Below are positions 57,701 to 64,000 of a stretch of DNA of 64,000 bases, in pieces (position 1 is the first letter of the stretch; every line of letters starts with the position of its first letter). The DNA is taken from assembly GCA_963970005.1 (NCBI GenBank), contig CAXAMN010018890.1:2524963-2588962 (forward strand), read 5' to 3'. Source of the stretch: Durusdinium trenchii. Taxonomy: Eukaryota > Sar > Dinophyceae > Suessiales > Symbiodiniaceae. Under the pieces are notes generated by a model. It did no database searches and was not told the origin of the DNA. It saw only the letters and a program-made list of their open reading frames with translations. The position numbers were made by a program, and so were the translations under genes.

Positions 57701-59021
57701 GTGAGGTGCCTTTCTGAGGCTCAGCTGAATGCATCCAGTGAACCTTCAGGAAGTTTGGCTAAACCCCCACACTAGTCCCCACACCATATTGCAACCCATA
57801 GTCAACAATTTGTTCTTCACCCGTTTCAGCAAGTCGCCAGCTGCCCAACCATTGAAGGCTCCCCACCAGCATTTGGATCCGGTTGTTATTTGTGTTTATG
57901 AGTTGCATAAGTCAGTTATGCTTTTTCAAATGCCTCCAAGGTGTGCTTTTGGACCCTTGGCTGCACCTACAAGGAGCCCAGAAAACATGACCCTGAATTC
58001 GTACCTCCTGGTATCTCTCGCGTCGCTGCCGGTGAGGATGGGGTTCCAAAGTGAATCTGACACAGGCGTGAAGGTAGGAGGGTCCCAGACCATGCACTGG
58101 GGGAGCGACTTCAATGAGCCGTGCGTTCCGAACCAAACACATTTTTCCGAACAATCTATATATGGAGATGTCAGTTCGGTGTGGAAGCAATTAAAGCCCC
58201 AGTGTCAGGAAGTTCTTACGCTAGTAGTAACAAGTGCATCGCTACTAGTAACAAGTGCCTTACTAGTAGATGTATATACTGTAAGGTCTTCTTTGGAGCT
58301 TACTTGCTGTCATTCAGGCCTTAACATGTGAATCAAAGTGACATGTAATTTTGTATTTGTTTGCAACGGCTTTTGTCGGGTTCTATATAGTCACTAGTCA
58401 GGCTTTTAAAGACCGTGACAGCACCGTTACTTTTCATGGGCCAGGTGAGAGGTAACGAAACAAGAGACGGAGACAGGATTGATATGGATTGATAGAAGTT
58501 GGCACAGATTTCTTGAGTACATGATGCCAGAGTGGCTTGAGGTGCTCTGGAATTTTGAGTGTGTGTTCTTACGCAATTCCAGCACCACAGACCCTTCAGT
58601 TGATCCAACTGAGAACCTTTCTCAGCTTGGCTGCTTAGGCCCAAGTCGAAGCTCAATTAACGACCCCAAATCTTGATAGTTTGGGTGGCTCACGTGAATA
58701 TGATGGAATGCTTCTTATTCGCTCTGAGTCAGCAAGAAGGAGCAAGGAAGCTACATGCAGAAGAATAATTGGTAAAGAAGCAAGTCAAGTAATTACAGAA
58801 ATGTCAAAGGAAAACAGAAAATAAAACAAGGACGGAGGACGGGATCGCCCAAGCACCCTCTACGACCCCACCGAAGAAACGCCGCGGATGCAAAGCGTCC
58901 TGTTTTTGGACACCTCGCCGCTGAGGACACCTTCGTGGTGCGGACCATTGTGACGCCGGCACTGACCGCGGCACTGGGCGAGGCCAATTGGTGGCCCAGG
59001 GAGTGGAAGAACTACGACTGA
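30798..59021 (+). CDS. MMPL/RND-superfamily membrane transporter, many exons
   Basis: MMPL proteins are proton-driven RND exporters of lipids or other hydrophobic cargo. Diagnostic exons: 55444-55486 (VLGLALDYDIFLLG) joins in phase to one from 56147 (RMSELRDRGLPTMEAA), together the family DYD signature; about 57135-57222 (GLMMAIAFGGMLLS); terminal 58926-59021 (DTFVVRTIVTPALTAALGEA, NWWPREW), TGA 59019-59021; 52327 to about 52396 (LILFSLVGCLVMIGLIFRS), in phase after the exon ending at 52127 (IDSPIHVYMVSQN); 53877-53960 (HGVFQLGWLRTLGLPL). N-terminal part: 30798-30898 (MGVGCSAP, possible myristoylation, GC donor), 32371-32554, 33327 to about 33388 (acidic DPELSSDSSDPEVEADD), 33739-33859 (NISTFWRRRAASQI), 35423-35555 (first membrane helix SALVMLLVLVVCILALTG), 36484-36564, 37465-37504, 37531-37618, about 39560 and 40490, 40860-41010 (YTMEQMLNAQRTAALAL). 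Exons for several helices are still missing, so this is a skeleton. The copia element sits in an intron after 41010. Confidence 0.75.
34136..34247. repeat. Minisatellite, five units of about 23 bp
   Basis: Units start GGATCATCTGCGCACACAG with small changes (34136, 34159, 34181, 34204, 34227), followed by GGGGT repeats to about 34276. Intronic in the transporter gene. Confidence 0.85.
34483..34569. repeat. Four dispersed 19-bp units, inverted relative to the array at 34136
   Basis: Units CCGCGTGTACAGACGATCC and variants at 34483, 34502, 34527 and 34551. The reverse complement of the 34136 unit matches this unit at 14 of 19 positions, and all five differences are transitions. Confidence 0.65.
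40349..40434. repeat. (GATT)n/(GAATT)n simple repeat
   Basis: AT-rich short-period repeat built from TTGAT, GATT and GAATT units. It lies in an intron of the transporter gene between candidate exons. Confidence 0.75.
41085..41143 (+). pseudogene. 18S rRNA gene fragment in an intron
   Basis: The stretch reads GGGGGCATTCGTATTTAACT then GTCAGAGGTGAAATTATTGG then ATTTGCTAAAGACG. From memory this is the conserved central part of eukaryotic and dinoflagellate 18S rRNA, where the reference has ...AAATTCTTGG... and ...TTTGTTAAAGACG...; two substitutions are visible. Only about 55-60 bases are present and neither side continues into rRNA. A 10-bp direct repeat, AAGCCAGGTT, lies at 41072-41081 and 41155-41164 and brackets the fragment. 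Confidence 0.8.
41342..41495 (+). repeat. 5' LTR of the copia element
   Basis: Begins TGTGAAATTTCATCC and matches 50791-50944 base for base. The polyprotein ATG (41488-41490) lies within its last eight bases. A TG...CA boundary would end it at 41488, but both copies share seven more bases. Confidence 0.9.
41488..50814 (+). CDS. Copia Gag-Pol polyprotein with extra methyltransferase-like domain
   Basis: One frame of 3,108 codons, including about 133 undetermined ones. Order (residues count the N block): CxxC ribbon CWTCLRC...CLDC near 218-250; gag core about 438-560 (WERRIEIWRLQVCAYMPPQD); zinc knuckle CSACGKLGHWHGDPSC near 757; protease motif ILDTACQRACCG near 862; a segment about 1070-1283 where the protein-like reading is in another frame; methyltransferase-like domain about 1418-1631; integrase with HHCC-type ends (HRNMGHPS...CDTC, from 1846) and DDE candidates in QIDIVY (1912), RTDPDGAF (1972) and GLIERHN (2009); a Gln/Pro/Thr-rich linker about 2190-2470; reverse transcriptase (GDVKTAFLQG 2663, YVDDFLLA 2762); RNase H (LTLSDSSWANA 2920, FADGLTK). 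The stop TGA (50812-50814) lies inside the 3' LTR. Processing into separate proteins by the element's protease is inferred. Confidence 0.93.
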   Translation: MVSWPRSHFWPASQFDDRDSXXXXXXXXXXXXXXXXXXXXXXXXXXXXXXXXXXXXXXXXXXXXXXXXXXXXXXXXXXXXXXXXXXXXXXXXXXXXXXXXXXXXXXXXXXXXXXXXXXXXXXXXXXXXXXXXXXXXXXXXXXXXXXXXXXXXXXRSHFWPASQFDDRDSLELGDVERLYSHVFEDDDNTDVPVRLTSPPPAVPAPVEHAAEVESQGKPCWTCLRCSSTHSTWSVVHGRWSCLDCGSSEFYDAAEAFQQSTEHGLWVYMPHGGPPAPHVEPRVPVRPAGRRAPVRTHVGYDPHEVPVEASEQPESEAPTNDPSVDPDTLQVLPRRRRRRRRGASVEQAANAEDGVAASPTGRRPPTVPSMAQHEPNPVEPRNEILEALRQLLDERKQKRSPGSDTASWNSRQGPEKHVKWRGGAAPVPPQWKPQQNDLRAFARWERRIEIWRLQVCAYMPPQDAALMLLTSLTGEAELEVEHLDLKRVHDRNGVQYILDTLREPLQQKQLFQKRTLLDSFEKLSRFPNESLRQYINRYRRVEKDLEAIGISSSNMYDSESKGNRLLERARLAPELQRLVMIAAGNSLEYERIQEALALQFPDFKPPPAVFQKERDHVTRTPSHGKGSYSSNASTSASSSWSSSSSRPSSKGFGKSQYPKRAFVAEQVDDLGDIPEQPEDEQLDIEADDNGFYEVEEEFTEAVDNDIAEEAPESEIQDTVAQLADVLTVTSKKLQSTVLGRKFTGRPRTIEERKRTSTCSACGKLGHWHGDPSCPQSGSASQGHDSKGRGKHSADGKGKGQRSNSNSSTQYAKQAFMVRFPDIDDQEKTSENTSFFSYTTFLLDDHVCSTYMTELIDFSGTMILDTACQRACCGRVWLDLHTKILDTHRLSVKHIETADMFQFGSGGPKRSTQRTYFPASLAGQEAQGLLLGVNVLDADVPFLASNTMLQKLGCIIDTSQSLVSFAVLGVTLPLEFKHGHWAVNICCFPPRVHQHACWKELSKDSFWLAPDPEVILSEAFLERDRTRAQFDPPVVPLTPHAHHRPSTGMASEVENHHLEGDDDRVQSLGSDVPACEVWFETTPMDDGVGTGRDQEGSVEGRGTVLEDDSSTSHVDLHTPGVQKVWQSERKLRSVQAMPGKVPMEPRRSRMASAGWSVLFAIYTLAASFFGQHSLSGDRLGRDSVQADSFGESWTQAQGQEISDLIEHLTTDQGPWQEQGQSAHHPPSRAGRPIGMDSRGVGDPLGRDSNNLPAARHHDARFGPSGSVPRRPRRVDSEVCSSPFQLSGDHWEVKQGMCIRHHLVPRCSYFDLQHCECPVPLRRLNPQCTAEMEFLDGSYGTFTYEWQCSQAPVRSQWTGRTIFFIHNQFNQDKNSLAPLKSRRKLLDGVRRALRVYEIEYTAMNELAEKRPVSQVDIFEILNTNYELLETFAGQANITRRAKSFGLKAIEPVDYNTGFDLSQVTDQERVSSMIDRFKPLILIQGVDCRDWTLLQDNVNYLHRQIQLQRRRRKARKILRQVADWCIQQSKHGRYWLIENPLTSRLWQEPSVQQLRDLPGTEEAICHAGAYGATNSRGEPIRKAHRFLGNCPPVLRRLQRRLTAEEQKQCVSLEGRDTTLSAVYPPDMVKAILLGVRELAQQDDRHRFQQLGHRQVPFQVRVVHFTNAVASWLPAFEMADDTFHKVSNRNFLVPHSHPLWNKVSELVGWPRMERIQLTVQPVIHRLPVHVPYTHRGWALRFSDGTYDISYEDLSDVHHPRGRFPKPVQVGIFFYGYGDPEEDDIEAPASMGDAEPAPPDQRPHEVQPQPYEVQPLTEDDPRRQIQLSPPHGIHFKPGTKISQEMKHMLSRVHRNMGHPSAGELKNMLSMSGARDPALFAAIDGMTCDTCERTRMPPRPPLAHPPRDGFQQFGDSLQIDIVYCRDTGGANYPILGVICETTHLHTATVLESRAPEETFRKFMLCWGRPYGLPLTIRTDPDGAFRGRDTGQFEAELSALGVYIDYCPPEAHHRLGLIERHNSTMRYIMEKLVNQNGVTGPDGMERTCGAATYAKNSCTWSSGRPPFVAALGRMPRVGLDLLSNPRGLIMGSTQSEVQRHSDYLRIEAQQHLAAMTVDASLRRALLRRTPPQAELEAPVGSIVAYWRWIARSGRKRGGYRLARLLGRDPDQKSFWIQSGTNTIKVAQHQIRAAHGYEQWIPDAADIQALRQASANLQQGILQDEEIAQAPPDTEQQITEDPYMNIEAEPDTPMLLPTLTQQHPAAADTEARRHEQVQTEPQALHIPVQEPAVEQHLHMNISSPSYKQTNIYQQQTFGFGPEEASRAPVRTPVRQPYRARSKTPVRRLGGTTSPQQQLEAPAEAQAPAAAAGHGTSPTGDTSQVIDLTPDDETAEAKALARMIPRTPEELSGQTTPTLAELEHRHTPAKRSIAETSPEALLESSSKGQATGSAPHTVALTHNHLIYNTADGIHTQEDGFDGTETIKMPHNAHTCLNAYRRSPDYAGNGDSEESEDGGPDLRGLKPSGSPPLSRIEQKALDKELPWQFIMQQSEEYIQAFVKSAQDEEASWNQWESVRPLSEKEAEHVYSTPHLRKRILKSRSAFRDKNKHIPPLKAKTRVVAIGCLDPDIFSLNRECATPTRQAEFVLLAFFICGKNKMLLTQESTWTLWSGDVKTAFLQGQQEGRAAPLYLAPPRDPITVRARTFAAPLYEVRGNIYGLANAPRVWSLEVTKRLLKAGYVRHTLDHQLFYYFQKPPGGSEEVLMSVLMVYVDDFLLAHDDRYDREHVLSLFTWGSKTELTTEESICFKGKQIHLKFDRQKNVYFLSLVQTAFIESMRGPQTKIPKSKFDQELATEDLSEMRSVAGSLQWVSGQTRPDVAATVSLSSRGQKTKYSDLAAMFEAVAHLQSTKHLGLNLFPVVLNETTHLLTLSDSSWANAESFASQHGCLTLLAEPSIVERTGTALLLDFKSSRSPRICRSTLAAEASAADMSVDRTSFLNHMICEMFQRTPSYRLSHLLRSLHITDCRSLYDCICSENPNTEEKRTIISIRSTQQEVTREGCHWVPTQLMFADGLTKISKQLMESLINWLQMPWIQLRESKTSQPIEKHECEISSFA
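41549..41948. other. 400-N assembly gap bounded by a duplicated 47-mer
   Basis: The 47 bases before the gap (41502-41548) are identical to the 47 after it (41949-41995). Overlapping the two copies removes the gap and keeps the polyprotein in frame, which suggests an unclosed contig overlap rather than missing sequence. Confidence 0.85.
44600..45337 (+). other. Second open frame inside the polyprotein, protein-like
   Basis: In the frame one base ahead of the main one, 245 codons are open and end at TGA 45335-45337. From about 44730 this frame reads like a real protein: PRQWMTAWELEETKKDQLKD, then a Cys/His cluster CTHPEFRRYGNRSGSYAQCK with RC following, and WTPEEWETHWEEIRTTYQ near the end. The main frame over the same bases has low-complexity, arginine/serine-rich content. 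The main frame becomes protein-like again at about 45340 (HWEVKQGMCIRHHLVPR). This fits a +1/-1 pair of compensating frame changes, or dual coding. Confidence 0.7.
45739..46380 (+). other. DNA methyltransferase-like domain in the copia polyprotein
   Basis: Seen: a motif I-like stretch NYELLETFAGQANITRRAKS, a motif IV-like stretch LILIQGVDCRDWTLLQDNVN, a motif VI-like RYWLIENPLTSRLW, and a motif X-like end VYPPDMVKAILLGV. Family knowledge: C5 cytosine methyltransferases have FxGxG in motif I, PCQ in motif IV and ENV in motif VI. Here motif I ends AGQAN, the PC of motif IV is DC, and motif VI is ENP. The fold therefore looks like a Rossmann methyltransferase, but catalytic competence is doubtful. 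It lies between protease and integrase, where copia elements usually have no enzyme domain. Confidence 0.6.
50791..50944 (+). repeat. 3' LTR of the copia element
   Basis: Identical to the left LTR over 154 bases. It contains the last eight codons (including the stop) of the polyprotein. It is followed by A and then CCTGT, the candidate target-site duplication. Confidence 0.92.
56619..56658. repeat. AT dinucleotide tract
   Basis: ATATAT run with short interruptions. Similar tracts occur at 1228-1243, 11947-11970, 14912-14930, 18073-18112 and 33233-33272. Intronic, no function inferred. Confidence 0.7.
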
Positions 59022-60121
59022 GCCTTGTTGCTGCGTGGCAGCTCACAGTGCTGAGGGAGTTTGACTCAGCTCGCTGGCATGGGAAGGGTGGATGATGGGT
59101 GGTCGATCCCCTTGACTGACCGGATTTGACCGGAGGAGCAACTTCGCAGTGAATAGCGACGAGTTGCCAAATACAACTGGTGGGAGTTCAATCAGGAGTG
59201 CCAAACACTGTGCCTACCACATGTTTAGATTCCTCAGATTGCCTCAGCGAGCTGGAAAAGGGACGCCACCCAGAGTGGTCGGGGTAATTTAAGCAAGTAG
59301 AGGTTTAGATATGGGGTTGACTTGCATAAAACAGGAGTGGGCCATGTGGGAACCCTCTTGGTAGAGACATGGGTTTCCTGCCAAACCCGCCTGGACCCAG
59401 GATGTATCTCGAGGGTAGAGTTAAACAGTTAAGGTATCTCGTATGAATGTTTGCTCGCAGACAATCAGAAAAGAGATGAGAAACTGACAGACAGTCTCAG
59501 CAGAAACGAGATGAGAAGAGCAGCTTTCCAACCACCCAACATTTAGTACTGTTTTTATACCTTCATCCTTGACCATGTGGCTGGTGGTTCAGCGAGAACT
59601 CGTCAGACCCTCAAGAGGTCTGAGCAGGTGCAGATGAATTCACACGGCGACACAACAAGCACCCCAGCGACGTGCGAGTTTGGAATGAACAGTGAAGAAC
59701 AGGTGCCAAGCTGGGATCATGACGCAGGGGAGTTGCCACTCAGAGATTTCCTTGGGCGAAGAGCAATTTGGTCAGTGTTTGTTCAATGTCCTTTGCAGCT
59801 CAATCATTATTGATGTGTAGGATTGGATGGAAGATGACACAAGGGAAGCTCCACAGGAACGAAATGCGCTTTGGACACGCCCTGACTTTCACCCACTTCC
59901 CCCAAATGTCCTTGATTTGGCGATTGTTGACATTCATGCGATGTCATGCGTTTATGGGCTGTTCTAACATGATTTCAAAATCCAGGACCCACCTTGGGAG
60001 AGACCCCCATGTGTGGCACGCATGGATCGTCAGCCAAACCTGGTCGCACAAGACCTACCCTCCCGATCGCACGGTGTGCTAGTGGTCGCTTTGGTCACAA
60101 CCATCACGCCGTGAACGGCAG
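59022..60121. other. Spacer after the transporter gene, one weak open stretch
   Basis: A + strand frame at 59577-59813 (ending near GELPLRDFLGRRAIWSVF) is open, but its splice sites are not clear. It could hold 5' exons of the gene continuing at 60122. Nothing else is supported. Confidence 0.3.
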
Positions 60122-60967
60122 AGAAAGAGTGGAAGTCCGCGGCAATGGGGCTGGGGAGGCTGGGCTGGGGCCTTTCGTCGCCGGGCTCTGGATGAACTCT
60201 GTGCGTTTTTTGATGTTATTTCGACGATACGGATAGAGAGGTGTATGTGGGGACTTCTGAGCAGTAAAACAGAAGAAGATGAGTATACACCAATCCTGGA
60301 GCAGAGCAACTTGGAACCTGTCTAGCCATTCTTTGGTCTGTCGTGCCATACATAACTGCGGTTCACAACAAGGAAATATGAAATGAAGAATCATTGAACA
60401 ATCTTAAAGTATTGTTAAAGTATAAACTGAAAACATGTGTTCAATGTCGTGGTTGAAGGTCAAAGCATTCAACCCACAGTTATATATGTGATTATGTGTG
60501 CATGTGTGTTGGTTGGTTCACCACGTTGTTTACCACATGTTTTCTATGCGATTCCTCAAGCCATCGCCATAGATCATAGATCTTGCCTCGCCTTCCGAGG
60601 CGTCGGGACGCAGGCGAGTTCCAACGGTTTTTCCGGAGTCCGCGACCGGGAAAGCGGATGTGGCGGATGTGTCATATGAAACATGAGCCGAACGACGTAC
60701 TTGAAACTGTAGGCATTGTGAGGTCACAGGAGGATAGGTACCGCATTCATGGGTTTGATCATGGGCTCAGTTTTGGGAGAAGTGCGTTGCTTTAGGAGGA
60801 TGGCTTCTGGGTTGAGGCTGAGGTCCCCCATGTTTTTTCTTGGTGGCTGATCGTCAAGCGCAGTGAAAAAGTCGAAGACTGATGGGCCTGTGTTTTTTCA
60901 GGAATGGGTAGCTCAGGACGAGGTGTCTTATTTGGCACACCACTGGCTGGAGAGAATCTGCAACTAG
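60122..60967 (+). CDS. Partial gene of unknown function
   Basis: Exon 60122-60240 (acceptor GAACGGCAG, GT donor GTGTAT) reads RKSGSPRQWGWGGWAGAFRR then RALDELCAFFDVISTIRIE. The next exon starts at about 60615 after GGGACGCAG. The phase-matched reading is RVPTVFPESATGKADVADVS then YET and a stop, but a second frame (EFQRFFRSPRPGKRMWRM, GT donor near 60708) would join in phase to 60902-60967 (EWVAQDEVSYLAHHWLERIC, N, TAG), which has a strong T-rich acceptor. I cannot decide between these. No family is recognised, and the 5' end is not found. Confidence 0.4.
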
Positions 60968-61377
60968 CATCTCCCCAAGTTTGTCCCAGTTGTTCTGCGC
61001 TACCCTTTCAAACCATCCTCTCCATAGAACAGTTCAAGCCACAGCTTGACCAAGTCCAACAGCAAGTGTGTTGCTTTGGGGATGGAGTCCTTCCTTTTGG
61101 CCAATTTCCCTATTTGTCCATATTGGCAAACAATGACAACGATCGGCAAATGTTAGGGGGGCGTTATTTAAACCACCAAGCAGTCTTCGATTCACCGCGG
61201 ACTTCACTGCATAGCTAGCCTCTCCAGTTCAAAAGGCGGCGATTGTTGACCATTGTGGTTGTGGATCACCTCCAACCAGTGTCATGTGTGTGTGTCATGG
61301 CGTTTGCTTGGCATGGGCGGTTGGCATGTCGGGTTTTTTAGTGGTTCCGAATGGCAACAGCTGCTGTTTGTTTCCAG

Positions 61378-62847
61378 CTTAGACCCCAGCAACAGTGTCC
61401 TTCGACCCCTTGCGCCTTCGACCCTGCGCAGGTGACAAAGGTGGAAAAAGCATTCAGCCGAGTCCTCAAGAACATGATTGCAATCCATAAAGCCTCCTGC
61501 AACATGATGTCAACCCAAGAAAAGCTAGGTCCCAAGGAGGCCCAGTGTTTAGATTTGAGGTGGGAAGGATTTGGTGTTTGTCATCCCTGCACTAGAATGT
61601 GTGAAAAGGTCAAGGTTGAAGGTTGAGAGGAGGCAGAGGACCCATTGATGCTAAAGCAATCAACCATTGAGCTGGTCTCATCAGCTTCCTATGGGATTAT
61701 ATAGTTAAGCAATGTTAGGCAAGAACTCAATGCCACCAAGAAAGTTGTTAAGTGCTTTCCCTTTGCCCCCACCGCCCGATTGTGGGCCATCACGCCCTTT
61801 TGTGAGTTCATTCCTCCAAGCTCGAGGCTCGATGGTACCAAGCTGCCAGCAATCCACTCGGCCGCTTGGAGCAGTCGCCGGTCACGCCGGTCACGTTTGG
61901 TCAGCTGGGAAGGCTCAGGCTCCCTACAAGGCTTGAGAAGGGCTCCAAGGCTGAGTGAGGCGGAGGAGATGTTCAAGCTTAGAAGACCGGATGCATGTGT
62001 GTGTTTGTGTTGTGGCTTTAGAGACGGCAGGGGAACATTGATTATTGGCGGACTAATTATGTGTTTTTTATTGCTTTATTTATAACGTACTGGGTGTAAT
62101 TACATCACATGGGGAGCGCGCATTTGGACCCAGACCCTCCCTCATCTTCTAGCTGAAAGCGACCAGGACCGTCCAAGTGATGTTCCGGCTCCTCAAGAAT
62201 CTCGCCCATAAGAAGTGACAAGCAAACCGCTAAGACGCTAAGACGAGCCACGGCAACCATCAGAGCTCTCATGTGTTTTCTTTATGGTCAACCTATGGTT
62301 TGAAGATAGAACATGATAGAACCACCTTGGATCCAGAATTTTTTTGAGGACCATAATATGTCCTTTTTGTGGGCTGTGGACACTTAAAATAAAGATAGTA
62401 ATGGACATAACGTAAATCAATGAATATGTTGGTTAATCCTTCTATTATTCTTTCGTGTGGTATCTTTGCACCTCAGCTGCTTCAGCCCATCCCCACCGGT
62501 TTTACCCTGCGACGATTGCGTTCAGCAGTCTTTCATTCCAGGGACGGCCATTGCCACGAAAATCTCACACGAGTCGCCGTCAACGTTCAGTTCCGTTTGA
62601 CGACACCTCAAGTCGCAAATCCATCATGGTGAATATCTTGGAGGTGTGCGAAACGGTCTAGCTTCGCCTGCATTCGGCCTGTTCTTCGTTCGTTCAGGCG
62701 CGCCGCGAGCGTGAGCCGCCGAAGGTGGTCCGGGGGCCCAGTGGTCATGGTTTAGTAGCTTTGGTGGAGTTGGGTGATGGGACTTTGGGTAGGATAGGAG
62801 CTGGTTGAATCTAGGTCAATTTGGGTTTGGAGGGCTTCTGCTTGCAG
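61378..62847 (+). CDS. Partial gene of unknown function, short exons
   Basis: Three exons join in phase: 62542-62628 (GRPLPRKSHTSRRQRSVPFD then DTSSRKSIM; donor GTGAAT), 62698-62749 (ARREREPPKVVRGPSGH; donor GTTTAG) after a 69-nt intron, and a 33-nt exon 62815-62847 (QFGFGGLLLA; donor GTGAGG). The basic, serine-rich start followed by a glycine-rich hydrophobic stretch suggests a cytosolic segment leading into a membrane helix, which is inference. A 54-nt exon-like segment at 61378-61431 (acceptor TTTCCAG, donor GTGACA) may be upstream. The gene probably continues beyond the last exon. Confidence 0.45.
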
Positions 62848-64000
62848 GTGAGGATTTGGGCATCATGGGCTCTACTATTTGCGGGTGGGCATGGACCTGT
62901 ACACTTGTACAATCTTGTACAATGATTAAAGTTCCTGGAGCAGATGGAGACGGTGTAGGGCCAAGAAACCAGTTGGACACTGACAACTGGATTTGGTGGG
63001 TGTCCTGTATTCTAGCTGATTCTAGCTGACTTGAAGTTCTTACACGGCATTAGATGACCTATGACACCCAACCAGACATAGAGCAGTAACATAGCAAGCA
63101 TGAGACTTGGATGCGATATCAAAACATCACACCAACGATACGGATGCTTCCGAACGCATGAGGCTTGGGGGCCCCTAGAAGCCCTCACCTAGGCCACACC
63201 ACCCTTGAGCCGGCCGGGAACCAGCGATCAGTGATGCAGGCCCGTAGATTGGGTGAAAAGCACAATCATGAAAGCACCAGGACATTTGAAGGATCGCTTT
63301 TTCTATTCGAAGAGGATCTGCAATGTGTATGAAATTGCATTCTACTCCTGCAGGCTGCTTGACATAATACCCTTGTCCACTGATGCGGGTGTCAGGAGGA
63401 GGGCATGAGAGAAACAAAGCCACATTGCTCGGTGGTTTGGCACCTTGAAAGGAGCTTGACTCATGACTACTGTATTTATGGTGATACTGGTGACCAGGAA
63501 GACAGGAAAGGAACCGATTCAGTTGATAGACAAGCTCCGGCACCGCGTAACATACACATTTCCTGTGAGACTTCAACGTTCAGTCAAGATATGGTCAGAA
63601 GATCATCACCATGACGAGACAAATATTTTCTTTGGCTGATGACTGATGACCAGAGCCACTCTGCAGCTTTCTAGAGAAGACATTGTCAATTGTCAGATTT
63701 TGTTTTTCAAGGCATGAAACATAAAGCATGCCGACCTTGAATTGATACTACTGGAGACATGCTCAACCGACACCCATACTTTCAGGTTTGCCTAATTTGA
63801 AGGTCCTCACACACAGGAAATCCCACAATTGGTTTAAAGCTGTTCCCCCTATTCCTGATATTTAAAGCCAATGTGTCAATCCCTTCCGACGACGTTGTGC
63901 CCTCGTGCAGGCGATGCACCACCCACTGCAACATGATTGCCGGCCAAATTAGATGCTTTTTCAATGGGAGGAGTGTTGAAACCGCGGTCAATTTTTCATG
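62848..64000. other. Right edge, no supported exon
   Basis: Presumably intron or downstream sequence of the gene at 62542-62847. A minus-strand open frame at 63175-63576 has no splice context or family pattern and opposes the direction of all other genes. Confidence 0.3.

Noticed and set aside
60602-60710. Three simultaneously open frames after the acceptor near 60614
   Set aside because: I could not choose one with confidence. One is phase-matched upstream and another downstream, so the end of this gene is left open.
63175-63576. Minus-strand open frame of 133 codons
   Set aside because: No family pattern, no splice context, and opposite to all supported genes.

Overview
The window looks like nuclear DNA of a dinoflagellate, probably a Symbiodiniaceae-like alga. 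Evidence seen in the sequence: short GC-rich exons (27 to 240 nt) separated by introns of roughly 70 nt to 2 kb; frequent GC (and probably GA) 5' splice sites beside GT; every supported gene on the + strand in one head-to-tail array; a Ty1/copia element whose polyprotein carries an extra methyltransferase-like domain; and an 18S rRNA fragment of dinoflagellate type. Because the genes are finely split, no single open frame outside the retrotransposon is a whole gene. I rebuilt genes by following protein-family patterns across phase-compatible splice sites. All exon edges are predictions.

Layout: (1) 529-5684, a MORN-repeat protein gene, open at its 5' end. (2) About 6.5-14.9 kb, one or two multi-exon genes of unknown function; the last two exons (14501-14897) are the firmest part. 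(3) 16105-17823, a gene of unknown function. (4) 19011-20844, another unknown gene. (5) About 22.1-24.09 kb, weakly supported exons ending in a good terminal exon 131 bp upstream of the next start codon. (6) 24219-30259, a DUF288/STELLO-type glycosyltransferase-like protein with an N-terminal signal sequence. (7) 30798-59021, a very long MMPL/RND-superfamily membrane transporter gene with a possible N-myristoylation start (MGVGCS). One of its introns holds a full-length Ty1/copia element (41342-50945), in the same orientation, with identical LTRs and an unbroken frame of about 3,100 codons. (8) About 60.1-61.0 kb and (9) about 61.4-62.9 kb, partial genes of unknown function.

The most notable material is in and around the retrotransposon: a methyltransferase-like domain between protease and integrase with a degenerate catalytic motif, a stretch of over 200 codons where the protein-like reading is in a different frame although both frames are open, and an 18S rRNA fragment bounded by 10-bp direct repeats about 180 bp from the insertion. 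The MORN and MMPL genes also show unusual splice architecture: GC donors fixed by repeat periodicity, a 27-nt exon, and a possible 26-nt intron.

There are no bacterial operons, CRISPR arrays or tRNA genes that I can support. The two N runs (27890-27899 and 41549-41948) are assembly gaps.
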